A stretch of 37,021 nt of DNA from Candidatus Edwardsiibacteriota bacterium (GCA_025453955.1 JALOPJ010000013.1:1-37021); one strand, 5' to 3'; counted from the stretch's first letter, positions 18,936 through 28,701 are shown. The notes: generated by a model from the sequence alone, not told the origin. Numbers and translations: made by a program.

Positions 18936-20124
18936 CTGCGACACCCTCCAGCACGTCGTTGATCCGCGCCACCATGCCGGCCATCGAGAACCGCCGCCCG
19001 GCCATCTCCCTCGCCGCCGCGCCCAGTGAGGCGGCCCGCCGGGGTTGTTCCAGCAACATGGCCAGCGCCATCGCCAGCGCCCGGGCGTCGCACGGCGGCA
19101 CCATGATGCCGGTCTTCCCGTCGGTGATGATCTCGTCGATCGCACCGCCGCTGGCGGCGACGACCGGCACGCCGAGGGCCATGGCCTCGATCACGATCCG
19201 TCCGAACGGTTCCGGTTCGACCGAGCAATGCGCCAGGGCATCCAGCGCTCCGATGCGCGACAGCACGTCATGATGATGCCCCGGCAGGATGATCCGTTCG
19301 GCCGGTCGCAGTTCCCGGATCAGTCCGATCAGTTCTGTTTTGTACTCCCACTCGTCGAACTGCACTTCACCGATGATCGGGAACCGGACGTCCGGGAAGC
19401 GCGGGGCCAGCAGGGCCGCCGCCCGGATGAAGTGCTCCTGCCCCTTCCAGCGGGCGATCTGCCCCACCATCCCGACCAGCCGCGCGCCCTCCGGCACGCC
19501 CAGCTCGCGGCGCAGCGCCAGCCGGTCGCCGGCCGCGGCCTGCCGGCGTACCTCGTCGCCGTCGATCGCGTTGTAAATGACCTCGATCCTCGAGGCCGGA
19601 TAACCTGCGCCGAACTGGTCCTTCACCGCGCCGGAGATGGCGATCACCCGGTCGCTCAGCCGGCGGGACAGCCATACGATCAGCCGGCGCAGGCCGGGCC
19701 GGACCAGGATGTCCCGGAAATGCCAGACCACGCGGCAGCCGCACAGCCGGCCGGCCAGGCCGCCGATCAGGTGCGCCTTGAGGGTGTTGGTGTGGACGAC
19801 GCCGATCCGCTCCCGGCGGCAGAGCGCCGCCAGCCGCACGACCACGGGCAGCAGCCGCAGGGCGTCCCGGAACGACCGCGGCGACAGCAGCCGGATGGCA
19901 TACCGTTTGCGCCGCAGCACCGCCTCGGGAACGGTTATATAGCGCACAGCGACACCGATGGCCAAGGCCCGTTCGGCCAACGGTCCCGGACTGGTCACCA
20001 GCAGCAACGGCTCGAAGCGCTCTCGGTCCAGGCCGCGCAGGATGTCCAACAGGCTCTGCTCGGCCCCGCCCAGGAACGGGACGTGGTCGAAGAACAGGAC
20101 CCTGGTCTTTTTTCGCTGGATCAA
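18928..20124 (-). CDS. Glycosyltransferase family 4 (first gene of the cluster)
   Basis: 398 aa; LFFDHVPFLGGAEQSLLDILRGL...GQIARWKGQEHFIRAA...EPFGRIVIEAMALGVPVVAASGGAIDEI. Predicted start codon at 20124 is TTG. Confidence 0.88.
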   Translation of the reverse strand: MIQRKKTRVLFFDHVPFLGGAEQSLLDILRGLDRERFEPLLLVTSPGPLAERALAIGVAVRYITVPEAVLRRKRYAIRLLSPRSFRDALRLLPVVVRLAALCRRERIGVVHTNTLKAHLIGGLAGRLCGCRVVWHFRDILVRPGLRRLIVWLSRRLSDRVIAISGAVKDQFGAGYPASRIEVIYNAIDGDEVRRQAAAGDRLALRRELGVPEGARLVGMVGQIARWKGQEHFIRAAALLAPRFPDVRFPIIGEVQFDEWEYKTELIGLIRELRPAERIILPGHHHDVLSRIGALDALAHCSVEPEPFGRIVIEAMALGVPVVAASGGAIDEIITDGKTGIMVPPCDARALAMALAMLLEQPRRAASLGAAAREMAGRRFSMAGMVARINDVLEGVADG

Positions 20125-20145
20125 CGGTTTTCGCTGTTTTCCCGT

Positions 20146-20168
20146 GGACCGTTCCTTGATAACGGTCT
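20146..20168 (-). promoter_or_regulatory. Leader hairpin of the glycan operon
   Basis: GACCGTT (20161-20167) / AACGGTC (20147-20153) perfect 7-bp stem with 7-nt loop between the predicted TSS and start codon. Confidence 0.45.
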
Positions 20169-20198
20169 CACATCTATATATATCTATTGTAACAGATT

Positions 20199-20227
20199 AT
20201 CATATCATAGGTTTAGAATTGATTCAA
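20199..20227 (-). promoter_or_regulatory. Sigma70-type promoter for the glycan cluster
   Basis: Minus strand TTGAAT (20227-20222), 17-nt spacer, TATGAT (20204-20199), in an AT-rich intergenic region about 75 nt upstream of the first ORF. Confidence 0.7.
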
Positions 20228-20252
20228 GGCATTAATGCGAATATTTTTGTTG

Positions 20253-20278
20253 AAAAAAACGCCCATAACGGGCGTTTT
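20253..20278 (-). terminator. Rho-independent terminator after the antiporter gene
   Basis: Minus strand AAAACGCCC-GTTAT-GGGCGTTTT followed by further T (7 T in total): 9-bp stem, U-tract. Confidence 0.8.
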
Positions 20279-20340
20279 CGTACCTGCGTCCGGGCTTTGG
20301 CCGGGACCAGGCGACAACTTCGATCATGGACGTGGAACTG

Positions 20341-21810
20341 TCATTCCTCGGGCCTTAGCTTGGACAACTGGGCCACGATCTCGGGCAGCCGGGCCTTGGC
20401 GGCGAGGATCAGCAGGGTGTCGCCCTCCTCGATCACCGTCCCGCCGCTGGGGACCAGATAGCCGTTGCCGCGGCCGATCAGCGTCACCAGACAGTCGTCG
20501 GGAATGCCCAGCTCGACCACGGTTTTGCCCGCCTCTTGCGAACGATAGGGCACCGTTAGGTCCACCAGCTCGGTATCGCCGCCCGGCGCCGGCTCGAACT
20601 CCATGGGGCAGACGCAGCGGGCCGGCAGCGGCGCGTCAACCCGGAGCAGCCTGGCCACCAGCGGCACCGACCAGCCCTGCACCAGGGCCGAGGTCAGCAC
20701 GATGAAGAACACCAGATTGAAGATGGTCTCGGCGTGGCCGATCCCGGCCAGCAGCGGGAAGGTCGCCAGCACGATGGGCACGGCGCCCCGCAGACCGACC
20801 CACGACACCAGCAGCTTCTCCCGCCACGCCATGCCGGTGAAGGACAGGATGGCGAACACGCTCAGCGGCCGGGCCACGAACACCAGCGCCAGCGACACCG
20901 CCAGCCCCGGCACCAGCACCCGCGCCAGGTGCGACGGGTAGACCAGCAGGCCCAGGGCGATGAACATGGCGACCTGGCTCAGCCAGGCCAGGCCGTCGAA
21001 GAAGCGCAGCAGGCTCTTCTTCTGCACCACGTCGCCGTTGCCGAACACGATGCCCGCCAGGTACACCGCCAGGAATCCGCTGCCGCCCAGCACCGCCGCC
21101 AGCCCGTAGGACAGGAAGGCTCCGGCCAGGACGAAAACGGGGTACACGCCCTGGTGGGAATACCGCAGCTTGTTGATGGTGAAGACCATCGCCCGGCCCA
21201 GCGCCAGGCCGACCGCGGCCCCGATGACCAGCTGCCGCACGAAGAACAGCGCGTAGCCTGCCGGCGTCTGTCCCGAGCCGGTTATCGCCTGCAGCAGCAA
21301 CAGCGTCAGCAGCACCGCCATCGGGTCGTTGCTGCCGGATTCCAGCTCCAGCAGCGGGCGCAGCCGGCCCCGCAGGCTGACGTGCCGGGACCGCAGCACT
21401 GCGAACACCGCGGCGGCGTCGGTCGACGAGATGATCGCCCCCAGCAGCAGCGATTCCAGCAGCGGCATGCCGGCGGTCAGGTACGTGACCGCGCCGATCG
21501 CCAGGGCGGTCAACACGACGCCGACCGTGGCCAGGGCGGCCGCCGGACCGGCGACGGGCCGCACCGCGGGCCAGCCCGTGGACATACCGCCGGCGAACAG
21601 GATGAGGCTGAGGGCGGCGATCCCCAGCGCCTGGGCCAGGGCGGCGTTGTCGAACGCGATCCCGCCCGGCCCCTCCGACCCCGCCAGCATCCCGACGCCG
21701 ATGAACAGCAGCAGCGTGGGCACGCCCAGGTTGTCGGTGGCCTTGGCAACGGCGATGCTCACCAGGATCAGCATCGCCCCCATCAGCAGGAAGTACTCGA
21801 TGGAGATCAT
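20341..21810 (-). CDS. cvrA: Potassium/proton antiporter (CvrA/NhaP2-like CPA family) with C-terminal TrkA_C-like domain
   Basis: 489 aa; VPTLLLFIGVGMLAGSEGPGG...SSTDAAAVFAVLRSR...LELESGSNDPMAVLLT. Confidence 0.86.
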   Translation of the reverse strand: MISIEYFLLMGAMLILVSIAVAKATDNLGVPTLLLFIGVGMLAGSEGPGGIAFDNAALAQALGIAALSLILFAGGMSTGWPAVRPVAGPAAALATVGVVLTALAIGAVTYLTAGMPLLESLLLGAIISSTDAAAVFAVLRSRHVSLRGRLRPLLELESGSNDPMAVLLTLLLLQAITGSGQTPAGYALFFVRQLVIGAAVGLALGRAMVFTINKLRYSHQGVYPVFVLAGAFLSYGLAAVLGGSGFLAVYLAGIVFGNGDVVQKKSLLRFFDGLAWLSQVAMFIALGLLVYPSHLARVLVPGLAVSLALVFVARPLSVFAILSFTGMAWREKLLVSWVGLRGAVPIVLATFPLLAGIGHAETIFNLVFFIVLTSALVQGWSVPLVARLLRVDAPLPARCVCPMEFEPAPGGDTELVDLTVPYRSQEAGKTVVELGIPDDCLVTLIGRGNGYLVPSGGTVIEEGDTLLILAAKARLPEIVAQLSKLRPEE

Positions 21811-21828
21811 CGCGCGGCGACCCCGGCG

Positions 21829-24220
21829 TCACTCATAGCGCACCTGCCCGGTCTTGGGGATGTTGAGCTTGATCTCTGGTATCTTCTTGATGTTGATCCG
21901 GAACTCGTAGGACCAGTAGACGCCGCTCTTGGTGCTGGCGAAGCTGGCCTCCCAGCAGTGCAGGTCGCGTTTTATGGAATAATCACGGGAAACGGTCTCC
22001 CGGCGCTTGATGTCGTAGTACTGCCCGTAGCTGACGGTCCAGTTCCTGGTCAGCTGCAGGTCGGCGCTGCCGCGGATCCCCGACCCGGTGACCCCCTGGC
22101 CGGTCAGCCAGTTCTGGTCGTAGGACAGCGCCAACGACCAGGGCAATCCGGCGCTGGCGGACGGGGCCGGCGGTCCCGGCGGCGCCGACCAGGTGGTATC
22201 GGATTTCAGCCCGGCCGTGTCCGGCGCCGGGGCGAGGGAATCGGCGATCGGCGGGACCGGGCCGGGCGCTGCCGGCGCGGCGCCGACGGCGCCGCTGTCC
22301 GGCGCCGCTGCCGCGTCCGCGGCCGCGACGGCGGGAGCCCCGCCGCTGCGGCCGCCCGACCAGGCGCCATTGCGTCGCAACCCCAGCGACAGCGTCGTGT
22401 ACTGGTTCATCCGCCGCCGCCAGTCGTAGCTGGTGGACACGTGGCAGTCGACCAGCGGGTTCCCCGGCAGGACGTTGAAGTTCGAGCTTAGCGCCGACCA
22501 GCGCCGCGGCCGCGACAGCAGGTCGAGGCCGGTGCCGGCATGCCACGTCAGCAGGTCGGCCTTGCGGGTCTTGCCTCGCCGGTCGAACTTGACCGCGAAG
22601 GTGTTGCCGGCGGATACGTACATGCTCTGCTGCTGGCCGTAGGACGACACCGCCGAGCCGACCTGGTGGAACCGGCCCTGGTCGATCCGCGGCGCCCAGG
22701 AATAGGTGACGGACGGCTGGAACTGGTGCCGGAAGGCCAGCAGCGGGCCGATGCCCACGGGCAGCAGCCCGTAGAGGGTGGTGCCGGCCGATACCCCGCC
22801 GGAATAGAAGTAGCGCACCGGGTTGCGGGCACCGGCCGTGTCGCGGTCGTACCAGGTGGCCACCAGCCGGGCGCTGGGCGACAGCCGGATGTGCCGCAGC
22901 ACGTTCAGTCCCGAGGACAGGCTGACCTGGTTGTCCCACACCTGGTGGCGGTCGCGGGCCAGGGTGTCGCTGGTCAGGAACGAGGCCAGGTACGACCGGC
23001 CCGAGGCCTGCAGCCGCTTGCCGAACAGGTCCTTGCCGTAGGACTCGAACGAGGCCTCGGGCAGCCGCGCGCTGGCGGTGCGCGTCACCAGGTTCTTGCT
23101 GTAGTCGGCGACGACGCCGGCGCTGGCGCTGGTCCAGTTGTGGTTCAGCGCCAGATAGGAGCGCAGCTCCTGCTGCATCCGGACGTCGCGGTCCTCGGAG
23201 TAGGACGAGTAGTAGGACTTGTCGCTGACGAAGTTGCCGCTGCCCGACAGCCGGCCGCTTGAAGGGGTCGGTCTCCTCCAGGTACGTGTAGTGGGCGTTG
23301 CTGGCGAAGCGCGGCAGCCGCCACCAGCGGCCCTCGACCGCGCCCTGCCAGCCGACGTACTCGTAGAGGTCGGCGGCCACCGTGACGTCGGCCTGGTCGC
23401 CCAGCACCTGGTAGTAGGCCAGGTTCTTGACGAACATGCCCTGGTAGTTGTTGGAGCCCACCCGCGGCATCAGGAAGCCGGAGTGGCGGTCGCGGCGCAG
23501 CGGGAAGAAGTAGAACGGGATCGCCAGCACCGGGATCCCCGAGAAGCACAGCGCCACCGGCTCGGCCACCATCTTGTCGTCGAGGTAGATCTTCATCCGC
23601 CGCGACCAGAAATAGAAGTGGGGCGTGTCGGCGTCGCAGGTGGTGAACCGGCCGTGGTCCACGTTGAGGGTGCGCTCGCCCACCTGGCGGATGCGGCGGC
23701 CCCAGTAGCGGCCGTTGGCGAAGGCGGTGGACCCGTTGTAGATCCAGCCGCGCCGCGCCTTGAAGTCGTAGATCATCCGGTCGCCGGTGATGGCGTCCTC
23801 CCGGTCGTGCAGCACCGGGTGCGAGCGCACCACCATCTGCTGGTCGCGGGTGAAGAAGTCGATGCTGTCGGCCGTGATGCTGATGTCCTTGTACCCCACC
23901 CGGGCGTGTCCCACCAGCCGGATCAGGTTCCGGTCCACCTGGTAGTCGATGGTGTCCGCCCGGTAGCGCACCGCCGTCTCGTCCGGCCGGTCGTCGCGCA
24001 GCAGGTCCCCGGCCGCGGCCGAGTCGGCGCCGGCCGCTGCCGAATCGGGCGGGACGGCGGCGCTGTCGGGACCTGGCGCGGCCGCCGTGTCCGGCGCCGC
24101 CGCGCCGCCGCCGGACGTACCCTGGGCCGGCAGCGGGGCCGCGCCCAGCAGCGCCAGGAACGCGAACAGCGGCCAGGCTCTCGCCCGCCGCCGTCCGGTA
24201 TGTCGGGGCCGCCGTGCCAT
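21829..24220 (-). pseudogene. lptD: LPS-assembly protein LptD, interrupted by an apparent +1 frameshift near 23255-23275
   Basis: N-terminal frame (MARRPRHTGRRRARAWPLFAFLALLGAAPLPAQG...IRLVGHARVGYKDISITADSIDFFTRDQQ...RRDRHSGFLMPRVGSNNYQGMFVKNLAYYQVLGDQADVTVAADLYEYVGWQG) continues in another frame (LSGSGNFVSD...MQQELRSYLALNHNW...). Total length 2392 nt = 3x797+1. Could be a sequencing error rather than a true pseudogene. Confidence 0.75.
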
Positions 24221-24240
24221 CGCGGGTCGCCGCGGCGGCG

Positions 24241-24816
24241 TCAGGGCGCCGCCGGTCCCTGCGGTGCCCGCTGCGGGGCCAACGCGGTCATCGCCAGCAG
24301 CACCGCCACGCCGCACAGCACCGCGCTGTCGGCCACGTTGAAGATGTACCAGCGGTCCAGGTAGTAGCCGGGGAACCGCAGGAACAGCAGCCGGAACGCC
24401 GGGACCGCGATGTCCGGGATGTCGCAGTCGATGAAGTCGATCACGGTGCCGAACCGGAACCGGTCCAGGAAATTTCCCGCGGCGCCCGCCAGGATCAACC
24501 CCAGCGCCGCCACGCCGACGGTGCCGGGATTCTTCCACTGGTAGTAGTAGTAGACGATGGCCGTGATCGCCAGCAGCGACAGCGGCAGCATCAGGTAGCG
24601 GGCCCAGGGGCCGTAGGAGATCCCCATCAGCCCGTTGGGGTTGACGATGTAGGTGAACCGCACCAGCTCGCCGATCACCGGCCGGCTCTCGCCCAAACGG
24701 AACGACGACTGCACCAGCATCTTGGAGGCCTGGTCCAGCACGAAGGTTCCCAGCGCCACGGCCGCCAGCACGATCCTGTTCCGCATTCCGGTCGGCGGCA
24801 CGGCCCTAGGCGCCAT
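24241..24816 (-). CDS. lspA: Lipoprotein signal peptidase (prolipoprotein signal peptidase II)
   Basis: VLDQASKMLVQ...AGAAGNFLDRFRFGTVIDFIDC...RWYIFNVADSAVLCGV: catalytic GNxxDR and FNxAD motifs. Start could be 24816 or 24786. Confidence 0.94.
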   Translation of the reverse strand: MAPRAVPPTGMRNRIVLAAVALGTFVLDQASKMLVQSSFRLGESRPVIGELVRFTYIVNPNGLMGISYGPWARYLMLPLSLLAITAIVYYYYQWKNPGTVGVAALGLILAGAAGNFLDRFRFGTVIDFIDCDIPDIAVPAFRLLFLRFPGYYLDRWYIFNVADSAVLCGVAVLLAMTALAPQRAPQGPAAP

Positions 24817-25198
24817 GGCTCCGGCGCTGCTCCTCCTCGCCCAGGCGGCGGCACTTGACGCACTGCTGGGCGTAGGGTACGGCCTCCAGCCGCTCCTTCT
24901 CGATCTCCTTGCCGCAGCGCTGGCAGGTGCCGAACTTGCCGTCCTTGATCCGCAGCAGCGCCTGGTCGATCTCGTAGAGCTCGTTGCCCTTGGCCGAGGC
25001 CAGGAACACGTTCTTCTCCTTCTCCATGGTGTCGCTGCCCTGGTCGGCGGGGTGGTAGGAGTACGAGGACAGGTCGCCCGAGCTCTCCTTGGGGTTCGAC
25101 ATCAGGCCTTCGTTCTCGATCTGCGTCAGCTCGGTGATGAAGCGCTTGCGCTCGTCGAGCAGCAGCTTTTCGAATTGCAGGACGTCCTTCTTGTTCAT
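24806..25198 (-). CDS. dksA: TraR/DksA-family zinc-finger protein
   Basis: From ATG at 25198: MNKKDVLQFEKLLLDERKRFITELTQIENEGL...ALLRIKDGKFGTCQRCGKEIEKERLEAVPYAQQCVKCRR (C4 zinc finger). Confidence 0.9.
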   Translation of the reverse strand: MNKKDVLQFEKLLLDERKRFITELTQIENEGLMSNPKESSGDLSSYSYHPADQGSDTMEKEKNVFLASAKGNELYEIDQALLRIKDGKFGTCQRCGKEIEKERLEAVPYAQQCVKCRRLGEEEQRRSHGA

Positions 25199-25215
25199 GT
25201 CGGGCGTTCTCCGGA

Positions 25216-28200
25216 TTATGGGTTGACCTGTTGGATGCTGATGGTGATCTGCTTGCCGTTGATCTCGGCCGACTCCCGGTGGCTGCCCCCGGGCGTTCCC
25301 GGCGCCAGCGAGGTCGCCAGGGTCTCGGCCATGATCTCGGCGGTATGTGATCCGATCGCGGCCGCCAGTGCGGGGTCCGCATCGTAGCGCACCGCGATCC
25401 GGTCCGACACCGCGAAGCCGGACCGCTTGCGCAGGTTCTGGATCGCGTGCACCAGCTCGCGGGCGTCGCCCTCGGCGGCCAGTTCGGGGGTCAGCGCGGT
25501 GGCCAACGCCACGGTATCGTCGCCGTCCCGCTTGGCGCTGAAGCCGGGCTTGGATTCGGTGCTGACCTCCATATCCTCGGCGAGCACCTCGAACGGTCCG
25601 CCCGGGAGCTCGATCGTGCACTTCCCGTCCCGTACCAGCTCCTTGACCCGTTCGCTGGCCAGGGCGGCGATGCCCTCCTTCACGGCGCCGGCGTTCTTCT
25701 GGTACTTCGGACCGAGCTTCGAGACCAACCCCTTCGCCCGGTAGACGATGATGGCGTCGGGATCCGCCAGCGGCGCCACCCGCTTGACGTTGACCTCGTC
25801 CTTGACCAGGTCCTGGTACTTCTCGATCGTCCGCCAGTCCTCCGGTTTCCCGCCGGCATAGAGCAGCTCGGCCAGCGGCTGGCGCACCTTGAGCTTGGCG
25901 TCCTTGCGGGCGGCGTGGCCCAGCGAGACCACCGTGCGCACCAGCGCCATCTCGGCGGACAGGTTCGCGTCGATCAGTTCCTGGTCGGACTCGGGATAGG
26001 CGCAGAGGTGCACGCTCTCCGGCGCGGCGGCGTCGACCGAGCGCACCAGGTTCTGGTACATCTCCTCGGTCCAGAACGGCATCAGCGGGGCCATCAGCCG
26101 CAGCAGGGTCGCCAGGCACTGGTGGAGCGTGACGTAGGCCGCCTGCTTGTCGCTGTCGGACCCGGACTTCCAGAACCGCCGCCGCGAGCGCCGCACGTAC
26201 CAGGTGGAGAGGTCCTCGACGAAGGCCTCGATCCGCCGGGCCGCCGCCGCGGCGTCGTAGTCGTCGAGCCGGGCGCGCACGAACGCGACCAGCAGGTTGA
26301 GCTCGGACAGGGCCCAGCGGTCGAGCAGGGTCAAGGCGCAGTCCGCGGGCGGTCTGCCGGCCGGGACGAAGCCGTCCAGCTTGGCGTAGGTGATATAGAA
26401 CGAGTAGACGTTGTGCAGGGTCAGCAGCTTGCGCTTGAACTCCGCGGCCATGTGGTAGCCGAAGTTCAGGTTCTGGACCGGGTTCTGGCAGCAGAAGATC
26501 CAGCGCATCAGGTCGGCGCCGATCTTCCCGGCGGCCTCGTCGAAGGGGATGGAGTTCCCGGCCGACTTGTGCATGTCCGCGCCCTGTTCGTCCTTGACCA
26601 CGCCGTGACCCAGCAGGCATTCGAACGGCGGTTTCCCCTCGAGCACGGTGCTCATGGTCAGGATGGCGTAGAACCAGTTGCGGAACTGGCCCTGGAGGCA
26701 CTCGGTGATGAACTCGGCCGGGAACCATCGCTCCCAGTACTCACGGTTGGCGGGATAGGCCTGGGCGGGATCGTACGCGTACTTCCCTGACCGCTCCTTG
26801 TCGGGGGTGTAACACTTCTCCGGGGGCATCACCGTGGAGTACATCACGATCCCGGCGTCCAGCCAGGGGTTGCCCACGTCGCGGATGCGCGCGGCATCGT
26901 TGCCGCAGGCGGAGCACTTGACGGTGATCTCGTCCACCCAGGGACGATGAGGTGTGTGGCCGGCGAAGGTGTCCCAGCCGGAGACGGCGCGGGCCTTGAG
27001 CTCGTCGTGCGAGCCGATCACCTCGAAATTGCCGCAGGCGCACTCGAAGATGGGCAGCGCCAGGCCCCAGTAGCGCTTCTTGGAGATGCACCAGTCGCCC
27101 ATGTTCTTGAGCCAGTCCAGCTCGCGGTCCAGGCCGTAGTCCGGGATCCAGCGGGCCTGGGCGACCGAGTCCATGATGCGGTAGCGCAGGCTGCGCTGCT
27201 TCTCCCCGGCCGTCACCTGGCCGTAGGGCTTGTCGTAGACCGGGCCCATGCTGATGAACCATTCGTCCACCAGGCGGAACACCAGCTCGGAGTGGCAGCG
27301 CCAGCACTCGGGGTAGCGGTGGGTGAACTTGTGGGCGTAGTACAGCACCCCCCGTTTCTTCAGGTCCTCGATGATGTCCTCGGCCGCGTCGCTGACGTTC
27401 CTGCCGCTCAGCCAGTCGAATCCCGGCAGGTAGATCCCGGCCTCGTCCAGCGGGGCCACCACGGCCAGGTGCTCCTCCTTGGACAGGGCGAAGTCCTCCT
27501 TGCCGCAGCCCGGCGCGATGTGCACCATGCCGGTGCCGTCGGCCTCGGTGACCTCTTTCCAGGCCACCACCCGGTGCTCGATGCCCTGCTGCGCGGCCAA
27601 GTGGTCGAACGGCCCCCGGTAGCGCAGGCCGGCCAGCTCGCGGCCCGGCAACTCGGCCAGGACCTCATAGTCCTTCCGGAGTATCTCCTTGCGGTTCTTC
27701 GCCAGGTAGTAGGTGTTCCCGTCCTGCCGCACCTTGAGGTAGGTGAAGTCGGGATGCACGGCCACCGCGGTGTTGGAGGTCAGGGTCCAGGGCGTGGTGG
27801 TCCACACCAGCAGGTATTCTTTTTCCCGGCCGACGATCGGCAGCTGGATGTAGACGCTCTTGTGGGTCATCTCCCGGTAGCCCTCGGTGGCGATCTCCAT
27901 GTCCGAGAGGGCGATGCCGCAGCGGGTGCACCAGGGCATCACGTCGCGGCCCTTGTAGATCCAGCCCTGGTCGTGGCATTTCTTGAGGAAGTGCCAGATG
28001 GCGTAGTTGTTGTCCGGCGCCATCGTGAAGTATGAGTTGTCCCAGTCCATCCAGTAGCCCAGCCGCACCGACTGCGCCGCCTGGACCTTGGAGAACCTGT
28101 CGACCCGCGCCTTGCACTGCTCGACGAACCGGTCGATGCCGTAGGTCTCGATGTCGCGCTTGGACGTGAACCCCAGCTCCTTCTCGACCTCCACCTCCAC

Positions 28201-28476
28201 CCACAGCCCCTGGCAGTCGAAGCCGTTCTGGTAGCGGGCGTCGCAGCCCTGCATCGCCCGGTAGCGGTGCCAGAGGTCCTTGTAGGTGCGGCCCCAGGCG
28301 TGGTGCACCCCCATCGGGTTGTTGGCCGTGATCGGGCCGTCGACGTAGCGGAAGCGCTTGGCCGAGCCGCGGTTCTTGGCGACCAGCTTGCCGAAGATGC
28401 CGTGCTGCGCCCAGAACTCGAGGATCCGTTGCTCCAGTTCCGGGAAATCAAGGTCTTGTGGGACGTCTCGATACAT
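25216..28476 (-). CDS. ileS: Isoleucyl-tRNA synthetase
   Basis: 1086 aa; LVWTTTPWTLTSNTAVAVHPDF, WFISMGPVYDK, PITANNPMGVHHAWGRTYKDLWHR and DEQGADMHKSAGNSIPFDEAAGKIGADLMRW. Confidence 0.95.
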   Translation of the reverse strand: MYRDVPQDLDFPELEQRILEFWAQHGIFGKLVAKNRGSAKRFRYVDGPITANNPMGVHHAWGRTYKDLWHRYRAMQGCDARYQNGFDCQGLWVEVEVEKELGFTSKRDIETYGIDRFVEQCKARVDRFSKVQAAQSVRLGYWMDWDNSYFTMAPDNNYAIWHFLKKCHDQGWIYKGRDVMPWCTRCGIALSDMEIATEGYREMTHKSVYIQLPIVGREKEYLLVWTTTPWTLTSNTAVAVHPDFTYLKVRQDGNTYYLAKNRKEILRKDYEVLAELPGRELAGLRYRGPFDHLAAQQGIEHRVVAWKEVTEADGTGMVHIAPGCGKEDFALSKEEHLAVVAPLDEAGIYLPGFDWLSGRNVSDAAEDIIEDLKKRGVLYYAHKFTHRYPECWRCHSELVFRLVDEWFISMGPVYDKPYGQVTAGEKQRSLRYRIMDSVAQARWIPDYGLDRELDWLKNMGDWCISKKRYWGLALPIFECACGNFEVIGSHDELKARAVSGWDTFAGHTPHRPWVDEITVKCSACGNDAARIRDVGNPWLDAGIVMYSTVMPPEKCYTPDKERSGKYAYDPAQAYPANREYWERWFPAEFITECLQGQFRNWFYAILTMSTVLEGKPPFECLLGHGVVKDEQGADMHKSAGNSIPFDEAAGKIGADLMRWIFCCQNPVQNLNFGYHMAAEFKRKLLTLHNVYSFYITYAKLDGFVPAGRPPADCALTLLDRWALSELNLLVAFVRARLDDYDAAAAARRIEAFVEDLSTWYVRRSRRRFWKSGSDSDKQAAYVTLHQCLATLLRLMAPLMPFWTEEMYQNLVRSVDAAAPESVHLCAYPESDQELIDANLSAEMALVRTVVSLGHAARKDAKLKVRQPLAELLYAGGKPEDWRTIEKYQDLVKDEVNVKRVAPLADPDAIIVYRAKGLVSKLGPKYQKNAGAVKEGIAALASERVKELVRDGKCTIELPGGPFEVLAEDMEVSTESKPGFSAKRDGDDTVALATALTPELAAEGDARELVHAIQNLRKRSGFAVSDRIAVRYDADPALAAAIGSHTAEIMAETLATSLAPGTPGGSHRESAEINGKQITISIQQVNP

Positions 28477-28521
28477 TGTATATCTGGACCAGTCAGTATC
28501 GTTGTTGTTCCGGCGGCCGCG

Positions 28522-28701
28522 TCACGCGCCGACCGACTTCAGCGCGTGGTACACCAGGAAGGCCGGCCAGACGATGGCCTTGAGGAGGCCCAGCACGCCC
28601 GCCCAGAACCCGGCGGCGTGGCTGATGAAGTAGATGGCGGCGCCGATGAATCCCAGGCCGTAGATCGCGCCGGTCGAGCCCTCGTGGATGTGGTTCGCCA
28701 T
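28522..28701 (-). CDS. Small (59 aa) hydrophobic protein
   Basis: Own translation: MANHIHEGSTGAIYGLGFIGAAIYFISHAAGFWAGVLGLLKAIVWPAFLVYHALKSVGA*. Shine-Dalgarno AAAGGAGGACGGACC just before ATG. Absent from the supplied ORF track, probably because it is below its length cutoff. Confidence 0.8.
   Translation of the reverse strand: MANHIHEGSTGAIYGLGFIGAAIYFISHAAGFWAGVLGLLKAIVWPAFLVYHALKSVGA

Noticed and set aside
20171-20190. TATATATATA tract considered as a repeat element
   Set aside because: Short AT-rich stretch consistent with promoter/leader sequence; no tandem unit beyond it.
24221-24538. Upstream extension of the LptD ORF (21983..24538)
   Set aside because: Overlaps lspA in another frame; the LptD signal peptide starts at 24220.
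25199-26728. Upstream part of ORF 24806..26728
   Set aside because: Alternate frame of ileS; the DksA-like protein starts at 25198.
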